Positions 24,296 to 32,143 of a stretch of DNA of 35,534 nt are shown here, piece by piece. Where the stretch lies: positions 1 through 35,534 of the forward strand of contig JAQYVT010000021.1 of assembly GCA_030145345.1 (NCBI GenBank), in the 5' to 3' direction. Numbering within the stretch: position 1 is the first letter of the stretch; every line of letters starts with the position of its first letter. Made by a program: the position numbers and the translations under genes. The notes under the pieces are model-generated. The model made no database searches. It was not told the origin of the DNA and saw only the letters and a list, made by a program, of their open reading frames with translations. This DNA is from Desulfobacterales bacterium. Its GTDB lineage: Bacteria; Desulfobacterota; Desulfobacteria; Desulfobacterales; UBA11574.

Positions 24296-26437
24296 TTAAC
24301 GTTCATATCGATAATCCGGGTGTTCGTATAAAATCGGCATCCGGGCAACGCAAAACCGGTATGCAATAATACCGATGGTAACAATGAAAATGCTGGTGAC
24401 AACCTCCATCCAGCTTGGAAAATATCTTTGATCTGCGGGCAGGTTCCAATTAAAGGCAATCAGGCAGATATTTAATCGATTTAAAATAATTCCCAGCAGG
24501 GTCCATAGCGCCGCCCAACGAATAAGACGGATGTTGCGTTCCCTTTCGCCGACGGCAAAGAAGAATGCCGGCAGTGCAACAAATCCTATCAATTCAAGAA
24601 GATACCAAATTCCCCAGCGGCTGATCAGCTCCCCCCAATCATTGTCGGCGGCCAAGCCGATCAGCTGAATCATGACATAACCGGCCATAACCCATGCAGC
24701 GGCTTTTGCAAAACCGAAGGTTATGTGAGGACCTGCGGACAGGTGGGCCGGGTCCATTTTGGGTCGCAGAAACCGCTGGGCCAACGTGCTTTCAAAAATA
24801 ACCATGGACATCCCGGCAAACATACTGGAAATTAAGAAAGATACGGGTAAATAAGTGGAATGCCATAGCGGATGGAGCTTGAACGGCGCAATCAAAAAAA
24901 GGCCGCCGAGGGTCAGGTTGTGTAATATAAAAAGTATAATACCTAAAACGGTCAGGGCCAGCGTCAACTCAATGACGGCATTGCGGGCTTTTCTCCATCC
25001 GAGGCATTCAAAGGCTGCCGGACTGCATTTGATCGCCAGAACGAAAACAGACAGAAACATACACACAGCCAACATAAAGAGTAACGAGGAGGTCCCTTGT
25101 GAAAGAAATATTGAATACGGGAGGCGCCACGGCCGTCCCACATCATAACACAGAGCGAGGACGACCAGAGCGTATCCCAGAAATGCCGTCAAGACGGCCG
25201 GTCGAACCGCTGAATGACATCTCTTTAAGCCGAAAAGATAACAAGCGGCGGATGTCATATACCCGCCGGCGGCCAGGGTAACGCCGCATAACAGGTCAAA
25301 CCCGATCCAGAGCCCCCAGGGATTGTTGTCATCAAGACGGGTTACGGCGCCGAGCCCTCCGGTAAACCTGAGAACCGTGAGAATCATCCCGACCAGCACG
25401 ATGATTCCAGCAGTTAGATTAAAGGGTGAGAATACCGATTGGAGATTTTTGAGCCGCGGGAGCGACGTCTGTGCGCCTGAACTTTTTCTCGCCGGCGTTG
25501 CAGCGTCTTTCACTGCTTTTTTTTTGTCTCGTTTTGCGCCAGCTTGCGTCTCCTCGTTTACGATCCGGTCTTTACGTTTTGAGATGGCATAAATCCCTGT
25601 GAGAAAAACGAACCCTGTAACCACAACAATGGGAAATGAAGCCAGTAGCCCGGAAGTCCGTTGCGCTGCCGAGATATCGCCGAGATCTTGGCGCATCCCG
25701 ATATCTGCAAACCCTACGTTAGAGATATATAACCAGTTGCAGCCGCCCATTTCATGTTCTCCGTAGATATGATCCACATAGCGGCCCGGATAATCGTGAA
25801 TTCTTTGCCGGGCGATTTTGATCAAATCTTCGCGGGTGCCAAACGCCAGGGCTTCTTTGGGGCAGATTTCGACACATTTAGGCATCAGCCCTTTTTGAAT
25901 TCTCGGCTGACAAAGGGTGCATTTCATCACCTTGGGGGTGATGGGATCACTGTACTCGTAAGCCGGGATATTGAACGGACAAGCGATCATACAATAGCGG
26001 CAGCCGACACACAGAGACGGGTCATAGACAACGGCACCGGTCTCGGATTTTTTAAGCGCTTTGACAAAACATGCCGATACGCAGGCCGGTTCCAGGCAAT
26101 GATTGCATTGCTTTTTCACAAAAACCGGCAATGCTGTTGCCGGCGGTAAAAACCGATTGACCACGGTATATACGCCGGCATCCGGCCGCCGCTCGAGGTT
26201 CAGAACGTTCAGGTCGTCAAAGGGGCGCTCCGGAGGGGGAAGTTCGTTGACCTGGTTGCAGGCGGCTTCGCATTTGCGGCATCCGATGCAGCGGGATATG
26301 TCGTGCAGAACGCCCAGACTCCCGGGGTGCCCGCTGAAATGCCGGGTAGCGGCCGCCTGGGCGTGGCGACTCAAAAGGAAATTGTTTCCCATGGCCGTGC
26401 CCGTCCCGGCCAAAAATTGTCTGCGGGTAACCCCCAT
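24296..26437 (-). CDS. Fused HmcB-HmcC: periplasmic ferredoxin subunit joined to NrfD-type membrane subunit
   Basis: A 713-aa protein. The N-terminus has a Tat-type signal (TRRQFLAGTGTAMG). Four ferredoxin clusters follow (CIGCRKCEAAC, CNHCLEPACVSAC, CVGCRYCMIACP, CTLCQ with CVEICP), as in DMSO-reductase-type electron-transfer subunits, then a TM helix (SFPIVVVTGFVFLTGIYAIS near 285). A Lys-rich linker (KRKDRIVNEETQAGAKRDKK) leads into an NrfD-like domain with about eight to ten TM helices (about residues 345-700). In classical Hmc complexes these are two genes. The linker would be cytoplasmic. Start ATG has GAGGAAG upstream and lies 15 bases after hmcA. It should pass electrons from the cytochrome to the membrane quinone site. 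Confidence 0.9.
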   Translation of the reverse strand: MGVTRRQFLAGTGTAMGNNFLLSRHAQAAATRHFSGHPGSLGVLHDISRCIGCRKCEAACNQVNELPPPERPFDDLNVLNLERRPDAGVYTVVNRFLPPATALPVFVKKQCNHCLEPACVSACFVKALKKSETGAVVYDPSLCVGCRYCMIACPFNIPAYEYSDPITPKVMKCTLCQPRIQKGLMPKCVEICPKEALAFGTREDLIKIARQRIHDYPGRYVDHIYGEHEMGGCNWLYISNVGFADIGMRQDLGDISAAQRTSGLLASFPIVVVTGFVFLTGIYAISKRKDRIVNEETQAGAKRDKKKAVKDAATPARKSSGAQTSLPRLKNLQSVFSPFNLTAGIIVLVGMILTVLRFTGGLGAVTRLDDNNPWGLWIGFDLLCGVTLAAGGYMTSAACYLFGLKRCHSAVRPAVLTAFLGYALVVLALCYDVGRPWRLPYSIFLSQGTSSLLFMLAVCMFLSVFVLAIKCSPAAFECLGWRKARNAVIELTLALTVLGIILFILHNLTLGGLFLIAPFKLHPLWHSTYLPVSFLISSMFAGMSMVIFESTLAQRFLRPKMDPAHLSAGPHITFGFAKAAAWVMAGYVMIQLIGLAADNDWGELISRWGIWYLLELIGFVALPAFFFAVGERERNIRLIRWAALWTLLGIILNRLNICLIAFNWNLPADQRYFPSWMEVVTSIFIVTIGIIAYRFCVARMPILYEHPDYRYER

Positions 26438-26452
26438 AATTCTTCCTCTATT

Positions 26453-28111
26453 TCAGAATAACGCCGTTTGTTGAACCTTTACCGTTTTCTTTGGGTGACA
26501 TGCCTTGCAATCCGTGGACAGCGGTTTTTCAATGCCCATGCGCTGGTGGCAGGTCATACATTGTCCATGATAAGCGCCCAATAACCCGGGTTTTCCGTTT
26601 TTTTGGGTTTGAAGTGACATGCCGTGACATGCGGCACATTTTGGGTATGCGCCGGCCGACGGACCCTTATGGTGGCATCCCGAACATATCGACGTTGTTT
26701 TTCTGTGAAAGTGCTGTGCCAACCTGCTTTTCTGGGTTCGTTCGATCAGGGCCTGAACAATTTTCCGGTGTGGAAACTGCACGCCGTCATATTGATCCGT
26801 CATGATATCTATGGTTACCTTATCCGGTATCTGCTCATCCAATATCGTCGGCCCGTTGGCTGAAGGGGCCTTGATCGCGGTTGCCGCAACGTTGGCCCGG
26901 GTCGCATTGCTTTCGGGCAGCGGTCTAAGCGCTTCCCTGGCAACCGTATGACAAGGATTGCATTTAAATTTATCTAATTGTCCGGTTTTCATTTGGGCGT
27001 GGCAGCCGGCGCAGTCTGAAGATTTCATGGATTCCCGGTGACAGCCCAGACAGCTTCTGGATGTATTTGAAGAATGCATGGCCTGTTCAAGTCTGATAAA
27101 TTTACTTTTTTCGGAACCGGTTCTAGTATGGCATGCCGTGCAAGTGTCCATGGATTCATGGTGACACAAACGACAATTTTCAACCTGTTTTTCATGGGAG
27201 AGATGATCGAATGCCACCGGTTCGACAAACTGAAGCGACGGCTTCCCTGATTCAATCGCATCCTTTAACCAGGTCGACAAAAGCACAACATCCGGTTGAT
27301 TCCGCTTTATTCGTGGGATTTCCTTGAGTTTCACAATTTTTGACTGCTTTGCCAACGCGTGACATGCTGCGCAGTTTGTCGGTCCGGCCTTTTTATTCTC
27401 TAGGTTGAGTGCGATATGACAGTTGAGGCAGTCTTCATGCGCAACTGTTTTAAACGATCGGACTTCCTCGGTCTTTTCCTGTTTATGGCAGTAGCGGCAT
27501 GTCCCTTCCTTGCCTTTGGTATAAACCGTCTTATTGAGCGCTTTATCGTATTCATGATGACATGCACTGCAATTCTCTTCTTTTTCGCCGTCCACGGATC
27601 GGATCCGGTCGGCAAGTACATGACGATAATGAAGGGATTTATCCATGCCAAAGGGTTGGGACGCGTCTATATATGGCGGGTTTTGAGCGTGGCACATGCG
27701 GCATTCGCCGGTAAGGGGTCCTGATTTTAATCCCTGATCTCGTCTATCCGTATGGCATCCGATACACGTGTGATGATATAATTCCTTATCGTTTTTGAAT
27801 CCATCATCTTTGAGCCGCTTTAATTTGAAAACAAAAACATTTTCCTTTTTAAGATGGCACGATTCGCACGACTTGTTTTCAATCGCTTCGGTATGTCTGT
27901 CATGAGGGAAGAACACCTCGGGCATTTGATAGCCTTGGGGGGGGCTTGACAGCCGGATTCTGATGAGATCAGATCTTTCTTGATTCTGGGATGTGTTGCC
28001 ATAAAGCGGGCAGAACAGAATGATTGTGATTATAAGAAAAAATAGAATTCCATTTCGGAGCCTTTGCAGAGGAACTTTCTCCAAAATGCTCGACATAAAC
28101 AAAATATTCAT
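26453..28111 (-). CDS. hmcA: HmcA-like 16-heme cytochrome c
   Basis: The 552-aa exported protein contains sixteen CxxCH heme motifs (CESCH, CIGCH, CRMCH, CSACH, CRYCH, CLNCH, CAACH, CRLCH, CTACH, CLGCH, CAGCH, CNPCH, CSGCH, CAACH, CMTCH, CKACH), the same number as the 16-heme HmcA. An N-terminal hydrophobic segment (GILFFLIITIILFCPLYG) acts as signal or anchor, putting the hemes in the periplasm. Length is near that of known HmcA. No clear ribosome-binding site precedes ATG 28111 or the in-frame ATG 28096. It would take electrons from periplasmic hydrogenase or formate dehydrogenase through small cytochrome c3 and pass them to HmcBC. Confidence 0.93.
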   Translation of the reverse strand: MNILFMSSILEKVPLQRLRNGILFFLIITIILFCPLYGNTSQNQERSDLIRIRLSSPPQGYQMPEVFFPHDRHTEAIENKSCESCHLKKENVFVFKLKRLKDDGFKNDKELYHHTCIGCHTDRRDQGLKSGPLTGECRMCHAQNPPYIDASQPFGMDKSLHYRHVLADRIRSVDGEKEENCSACHHEYDKALNKTVYTKGKEGTCRYCHKQEKTEEVRSFKTVAHEDCLNCHIALNLENKKAGPTNCAACHALAKQSKIVKLKEIPRIKRNQPDVVLLSTWLKDAIESGKPSLQFVEPVAFDHLSHEKQVENCRLCHHESMDTCTACHTRTGSEKSKFIRLEQAMHSSNTSRSCLGCHRESMKSSDCAGCHAQMKTGQLDKFKCNPCHTVAREALRPLPESNATRANVAATAIKAPSANGPTILDEQIPDKVTIDIMTDQYDGVQFPHRKIVQALIERTQKSRLAQHFHRKTTSICSGCHHKGPSAGAYPKCAACHGMSLQTQKNGKPGLLGAYHGQCMTCHQRMGIEKPLSTDCKACHPKKTVKVQQTALF

Positions 28112-28385
28112 ACAGTCAACAGGTTAATTCAACCCAATCCATCATACGGTCTTGGAGCTTTTTCATTGTTTTTAGTTCAAACCGGGCCAAACCCAACCGA
28201 GAGCGGTAACTCGGGACTACAGCCAGAAACGGTCTTTTCGGACATCGGCAGCAAAATAAACCGTCCCCCGCTTGTTTTTATCAGGCTGTCTAAAGGCTTA
28301 TGACAGGCTTTCCATCAATATCCTTTGGTTATATCCCCAAGTCGCCATCAACGATCCTTGACCCGGTTACTGAACCTGTTTATCG
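28112..28385. other. Spacer between dsrC-like gene and hmcA
   Basis: The 274-base gap has only a weak 5-bp hairpin (CCGAG/CTCGG) and no recognisable promoter or gene. Without a clear terminator it is compatible with one transcript, but a separate hmcA promoter cannot be excluded. Confidence 0.4.
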
Positions 28386-29048
28386 CTATCTTAGACGCAA
28401 TCCGGCAATCTTAACGGCACCCCGGTGGTATCCATCAGGGAATAACTGCTCGAGATCTGCCAATCTAATCTGGTTCTCGTCACAGGTGTCATAAACGGTG
28501 GGGATCTCTTTGTTCTTTTTATAACTTTCGCGAAGAAAATTAATAATTTCCCAGTGCTTTTCCGTCAGCTTTCCACCGGGTATTTTCATTTCATATGCTC
28601 TGTGGATCGCATAATGCTCATCCCATTCATCAGGATCCATTAAAAATCCCCGTACATCCACGGTATAAGACTTATTACTGGCAACTGCGTGAAGGGCCTC
28701 GGCCGCCTCGGCAGTATATAATTCTTGTTGTTTATGACTGTCGCGGAAGCTAATACCTGCCAGCTTACAGGCACCTCTCTGATATCCGGTGGGGAAAAGT
28801 TTCTTTAACTGTTTTCGCCGCAGATTATTCTCTCTACAGGCTTCAAAGATGGTAGGACATATGCCCGTTTCTTTAAATTTATGCCGGATAGAATAAATTA
28901 CATCCCAGTGCTCTCTGGTGGGACCCTTCTCGATCCGAAGTTGCGGCGCCATTCCTTCCACAAAATTTTCATCCCATTGTTCAGGTTCCGCCAAGAACCC
29001 GATGGAATCTAAAGAATAACTTTTTCCTTTGTGTGTCAAAATGTTCAT
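28386..29048 (-). CDS. Tandem DsrC/TusE-family protein (two domains in one chain)
   Basis: A 220-aa protein made of two DsrC-like domains. Domain 1 (1-105) has THKGKSYSLDSIGFL, REHWDVIYSIRHKFK and FPTGYQRGACKLAG; domain 2 (125-220) has SNKSYTVDVRGFL, EKHWEIINFLRESYKKN and FPDGYHRGAVKIAG. Cys94 in GACKLAG matches the CysB position of DsrC; in domain 2 this residue is Val212. Neither half has the C-terminal Cys (CysA), the chain ending LRLR. ATG 29048 is chosen because GGAG lies eight bases upstream; the GTG at 29054 is too close. DsrC carries sulfur trisulfides to DsrC-reducing complexes; with one Cys this protein could bind persulfide but not form the usual intramolecular bond. It leads the Hmc-Hdr unit. 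Confidence 0.85.
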   Translation of the reverse strand: MNILTHKGKSYSLDSIGFLAEPEQWDENFVEGMAPQLRIEKGPTREHWDVIYSIRHKFKETGICPTIFEACRENNLRRKQLKKLFPTGYQRGACKLAGISFRDSHKQQELYTAEAAEALHAVASNKSYTVDVRGFLMDPDEWDEHYAIHRAYEMKIPGGKLTEKHWEIINFLRESYKKNKEIPTVYDTCDENQIRLADLEQLFPDGYHRGAVKIAGLRLR

Positions 29049-29169
29049 GTTCACTTCTCCTTTCGAAATTTTTCGCTCCCGAGTTTTTCCGTGTCGGGAT
29101 TGTTGAGCAGTCAGAGTTTAGAAAAACAATTAAAAAATAATCATGAATTTAATGTGGTAATATGGAAGA

Positions 29170-29307
29170 GCAATTAATATGCCAATCGGAGCAGCAGGAA
29201 TCTGATCATATAATCATATGATATTATTTATTAAATTTTATGATGTGATAGGAAAGAAGTGCTTGTCTTAAGAAGAATGATCGTCAGATATTTTTACAGA
29301 CTGTAAA
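29170..29307 (-). promoter_or_regulatory. Sigma-54 promoter module E for the dsrC-hmc-hdr gene set
   Basis: Dyad TTTACA-GAC-TGTAAA at 29293-29307 (centre 29300). On the minus strand an IHF-like site TATCATATGATTA (one mismatch) runs 29223 to 29211. Sigma-54 element TTGGCAT...TTGCTC has GG at 29183-29182 and GC at 29171-29170. Dyad to GG is 117 nt and IHF to GG 40 nt. Transcription would start near 29158, about 110 nt before the dsrC-like start codon. Confidence 0.82.
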
Positions 29308-29399
29308 AAAAGTAAAAATTCGATGTGAATATTCTTAAGAGAAGACCCATACTGCCAGAGGAATTTTTCAGTTTTAAGCGGTTGGCTTTCTTCTGTGAT

Positions 29400-29459
29400 T
29401 AATAAAATACCCGTGGTGACCCCTTCCATGAGGGAGAAAGGGCCGGCTCAACCACGGGT
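29400..29459 (-). terminator. Terminator of the rhodanese gene
   Basis: ACCCGTGGT/ACCACGGGT (29409-29417 and 29451-29459) form a 9-bp stem enclosing a smaller CCCT/AGGG hairpin. On the minus strand, 73 bases after the rhodanese stop, the stem is followed by ATTTTATTAA, consistent with an intrinsic terminator that separates this gene from module E. Confidence 0.65.
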
Positions 29460-29532
29460 GTTTCTTGGATTAGCGTGCAACGAGTTCCCTAAATTGTAAC
29501 CATCGAAGGGTTCATGGTTGCCCCAATTTTCT

Positions 29533-30363
29533 TTATGGATGCGGAGAGTACTTCAATTCCTTGGGATATTTACCCTTCTGCATGTATGGATCGGGTTTCT
29601 GGAAGGTGCCCGGAACCAAATTGAACTGCCCGTGGCGGTTAATGACCGGGTATCCCAGCTCTATCCAGCCCCTGAACCCGTCGGTAAGGTTGTAAATATC
29701 GCCGGTGTAGCCCATGATTCTCATATGCCGGGCGACGATCGCCCCCCGAATGCCGCCGTCCTCCGCCGTGCCGCTTTTGCACTGCAGATAGTACGTGGCA
29801 TCGCCGGGATACTTTAGAGCAGGAAGATGCCACATATCCAGACCGGTATCGAGACGGATGGCACCCGGGATGTGTCCCTGAAGATATTCGGACTCCATGC
29901 GAATATCCAGCAGAATATGCTTGGGATCTTTCCACTTGCCATCATCGATCCAAACCTTCTTGAAGTTTTCCATGTTCATGCCAAGGCCGTACTGAAGCAT
30001 GATCGGCATCCAGTAAGACCTGCCGTTTTCATACAGTTGTGTCGGCGTGAGGACTTCACCCTTTTTGGCCTTTACTTTATGGAGCGTAAATTTGTGTTTA
30101 TCGAGAATATACCCCAGATCGGCAGGACCCAGCAATTTTTTCTTTTCTTCTTTGGTCCAGGGCCTCTTGACAAACTCCTCGACCTGTTTGCGCGTCCAGT
30201 CCTTGCTGTAATATGAGCCCAGGTCATCGCTGTACCAGTCTTTGTCACCCCCTCCGAAAGCCCCGTAATTCGGGAAATCGGAACCGCCAAATGAAGTGCC
30301 GGCAAACGCTGCTGCTATAAACAGGCAAAATATCATTAGCATGAGTTTGTTAAATGTTTTCAT
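29533..30363 (-). CDS. Exported rhodanese-domain protein
   Basis: A 276-aa protein with a cleavable Sec signal (MKTFNKLMLMIFCLFIAAAFAG) and a C-terminal rhodanese domain (about 140-245): ILLDIRMESEYLQGHIPGAI and the active-site loop YYLQCKSGTAEDGGIRG, with catalytic Cys present. Rhodaneses transfer sulfane sulfur, for example from thiosulfate or polysulfide, here in the periplasm. The N-terminal 120 residues (FGGSDFPNYGAFGGGDKDW...) are glycine- and tyrosine-rich and have no recognised domain. GGGGGG lies just before the ATG. The neighbouring YeeE/YedE transporter on the same strand suggests a shared sulfur-uptake route. A sigma-54 promoter lies far upstream at 30668-30681. Confidence 0.88.
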   Translation of the reverse strand: MKTFNKLMLMIFCLFIAAAFAGTSFGGSDFPNYGAFGGGDKDWYSDDLGSYYSKDWTRKQVEEFVKRPWTKEEKKKLLGPADLGYILDKHKFTLHKVKAKKGEVLTPTQLYENGRSYWMPIMLQYGLGMNMENFKKVWIDDGKWKDPKHILLDIRMESEYLQGHIPGAIRLDTGLDMWHLPALKYPGDATYYLQCKSGTAEDGGIRGAIVARHMRIMGYTGDIYNLTDGFRGWIELGYPVINRHGQFNLVPGTFQKPDPYMQKGKYPKELKYSPHP

Positions 30364-30482
30364 TTTTACCCCCCCCTGGTAAAGTAATCATTGTTAAACT
30401 GTATAATGCGTAATCATACAGAGGTTCACCCTATGTTTTTCACCTCCTTTCGTTTGGCTGACGTTGTTAAGATTGGTGTTTT

Positions 30483-30533
30483 GGATTGATGTCAGGCAAT
30501 TTTACACTGTGTAAAATTGCCTGACATCAATCC
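30483..30533. repeat. 51-bp perfect palindrome containing the shared TTTACA-N3-TGTAAA dyad
   Basis: Arms of 24 bp (30483-30506 and 30510-30533) are exact complements around a 3-nt spacer CTG. The core is the same dyad as in modules A-E, and the flanks repeat the downstream half-motif (TTGCCTGACATCA; compare TTCTGACATC in module D) on both sides, so the site looks like a doubled version of the box. In the rhodanese leader RNA it would form a very stable hairpin. A GATCAA IHF-like core starts at 30584, 76 nt from the centre on the plus side, but no intact sigma-54 element lies at 30624. Confidence 0.9.
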
Positions 30534-30667
30534 TTTTAAATTTTATGGTGTCTGCTATTTGGGATGATTGAATAACATCCTGTGATCAATGGAATATAAG
30601 CGTTCATGATGCTTTTTGTTGTATGATTTTTCTCTGGCCGGCACTTTGAATTGTTAATTCTAATAGT

Positions 30668-30805
30668 GCATGAAACGTGCCACAGGATGCCTTTGGAGGC
30701 ATATCTATTCCTAGACGGTTTATCTATATCAAAGGGTTGAAGGGGCAGATGAACGCTTAAGAAATATTGCACAATTTGTAAGGTTTTAACGGCGTCCGGG
30801 CCGTT
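30668..30805 (-). promoter_or_regulatory. Sigma-54 promoter with a different upstream dyad, upstream of the rhodanese gene
   Basis: Minus-strand TGGCACG-N5-ATGCA has GG at 30681-30680, ten bases, and GC at 30669-30668. The dyad AACGGC-N6-GCCGTT (30788-30793 and 30800-30805) is centred at 30796.5, 115.5 nt from the GG. A perfect IHF consensus TATCAAAGGGTTG at 30727-30739 (plus orientation) lies between. Transcription would begin near 30657, giving an unusually long leader of about 290 nt that includes the 51-bp palindrome. A degenerate TGCACA-N3-TGTAAG at 30768-30782 is also present. Confidence 0.65.
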
Positions 30806-30916
30806 TATTTACGATGTAATGATTGCTGAGTGTACGCACCTGGATTGTATGTAGCTGCATAAAATCCGGTTCAGTCAATGAGTTAAAAAGGAGTATAAAT
30901 TCATGGTTTGACCACT

Positions 30917-32143
30917 CTAAAATGAGATAACGAATTTTTCCGTCTTAGCATTATACGCCGCCAGCAGGTACCAGACGATAAAAAAAGCCAAATAAAGAAT
31001 CGGGGTCCAGGTCCAGGAGAAGATATCGACAACATAAATTCCCTTGCCCAAAAAGGGCCCCAGAGCGGTATTTTGTACGGCGAATTTAAATGGCGGATAC
31101 ACCGAACAAAAACCGACGATGGCCAACCAGATTTTGGTGTTTCCTTCGCCGGCCCGCCACAGACCGGAACTTGCGCAGGCACCGGCAATGACCATCCCCA
31201 GGCCGAAAATTGTCCCGCCGACTAAACTTCCCAACCAGAAACGGTGGTCGATTCCATGGGTGTCCGGCTGAAAGAAACCGTACTTTATAACCGCCGATCC
31301 GGTGCTGTAAATGATCAGACTCAGGATGACCGCTTTGACCATTTCATAATCACCGGTCATAAAAGGATTTCGAAAGGTTCGCTGGAGACAGAAGCGGGCC
31401 CGCTGCATAAAAAACCCGATCCAAAGCCCGAAAAAGGCCATACCCCCGATCAGGGTTTTGTCGAAGGCCGTGTAGACATAAAATGAAAGACATATTGCGA
31501 TATAGATGCCGGCTCCGATGTAGGGATACGCTTTGCTCCAGTTGATTAACGGTGTTTTTGGAGAGGCAACCGGTTTTGGCGTCGGTATTTTTACCGGCCA
31601 GTGAAGCATTTCCCAGATAAGATATTTGACACCCAGATAGGATCCCGCAGCCAGGCCGATCATCATTGCGAACCCCCCCAGGGAATAGACCCCCACAGCG
31701 GTGTAAAACCCGCCCTCAATACACCCGTTGGCAAAAGAAGAGCCGATGCCCATCAAGGCGCCCCCAAGGAATCCTTTTACATATTCCCGGCCCGGTGCGC
31801 GGTAGGTACTAAACTGCCGTTTCATCATGGACGCCCCCATTGAACCGAAAATCATCCCAAGATTCATAACGGATACAGGATGGATCCAGGGGGCAAGGGG
31901 CGCTTCCTTTAATCCGGCAAGTTTTCCAAGGCCCAGATAGTAATACAGCTGATTGCCCCAGTTGCCATACCCCGAAGAAATGCCCCAGGGATAACGCCAC
32001 AAAAAAATCAGTATGGCCAGAATGCCCAGTCCGATACCGGCCACCCACATGGGCATATCCCGAATGAAAATAAAATGGCAACCTTTACGGATTTCTTTCC
32101 AAGTTTCACCCCACAAGCCTGTTTTTGTAGTTTCCAATGGCAA
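30917..32143 (-). CDS. YeeE/YedE (TsuA-like) sulfur-compound transporter
   Basis: A 408-aa membrane protein of the YeeE/YedE family, whose characterised member TsuA imports thiosulfate; other members are linked to selenium. Two internal repeats each have the conserved Cys loop: GIGSSFANGCIEGGFYTAVG and GMVIAGACASSGLWRAGEG. About nine to ten TM helices. The start is TTG 32143 or TTG 32137; AAGGAG is 3 or 9 bases upstream respectively, so the second is slightly better placed. It lies on the same strand as the periplasmic rhodanese but 553 bases upstream of it, so they may be regulated separately. Thiosulfate or another sulfane-sulfur donor is the likely substrate. Confidence 0.9.
   Translation of the reverse strand: MPLETTKTGLWGETWKEIRKGCHFIFIRDMPMWVAGIGLGILAILIFLWRYPWGISSGYGNWGNQLYYYLGLGKLAGLKEAPLAPWIHPVSVMNLGMIFGSMGASMMKRQFSTYRAPGREYVKGFLGGALMGIGSSFANGCIEGGFYTAVGVYSLGGFAMMIGLAAGSYLGVKYLIWEMLHWPVKIPTPKPVASPKTPLINWSKAYPYIGAGIYIAICLSFYVYTAFDKTLIGGMAFFGLWIGFFMQRARFCLQRTFRNPFMTGDYEMVKAVILSLIIYSTGSAVIKYGFFQPDTHGIDHRFWLGSLVGGTIFGLGMVIAGACASSGLWRAGEGNTKIWLAIVGFCSVYPPFKFAVQNTALGPFLGKGIYVVDIFSWTWTPILYLAFFIVWYLLAAYNAKTEKFVISF

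Larger units (their letters stand above)
29055..29532. other. Regulatory region between the rhodanese gene and dsrC-like gene
   Basis: Contains module E (29170-29307) and the rhodanese terminator (29400-29459). No gene is seen in the remaining AT-rich sequence. Confidence 0.6.
30364..30916. other. 553-base regulatory region between rhodanese gene and YeeE/YedE gene
   Basis: It holds a 51-bp perfect palindrome (30483-30533), a minus-strand sigma-54 promoter with its own dyad (30668-30805), a perfect IHF consensus (30727-30739), and a plus-strand Shine-Dalgarno with ATG at 30901 that stops after two codons. No complete gene is present. Confidence 0.6.

Noticed and set aside
30390-30450. Leader peptide (11 codons, GTG start) before the rhodanese gene, after a strong AAAGGAGG
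   Set aside because: The spacing of about 13 bases to the GTG is too long and the peptide has no regulatory codon run.
30619-30640. Plus-strand sigma-54 promoter paired with the 51-bp palindrome
   Set aside because: The expected GG and GC positions do not match; at most a decayed element.
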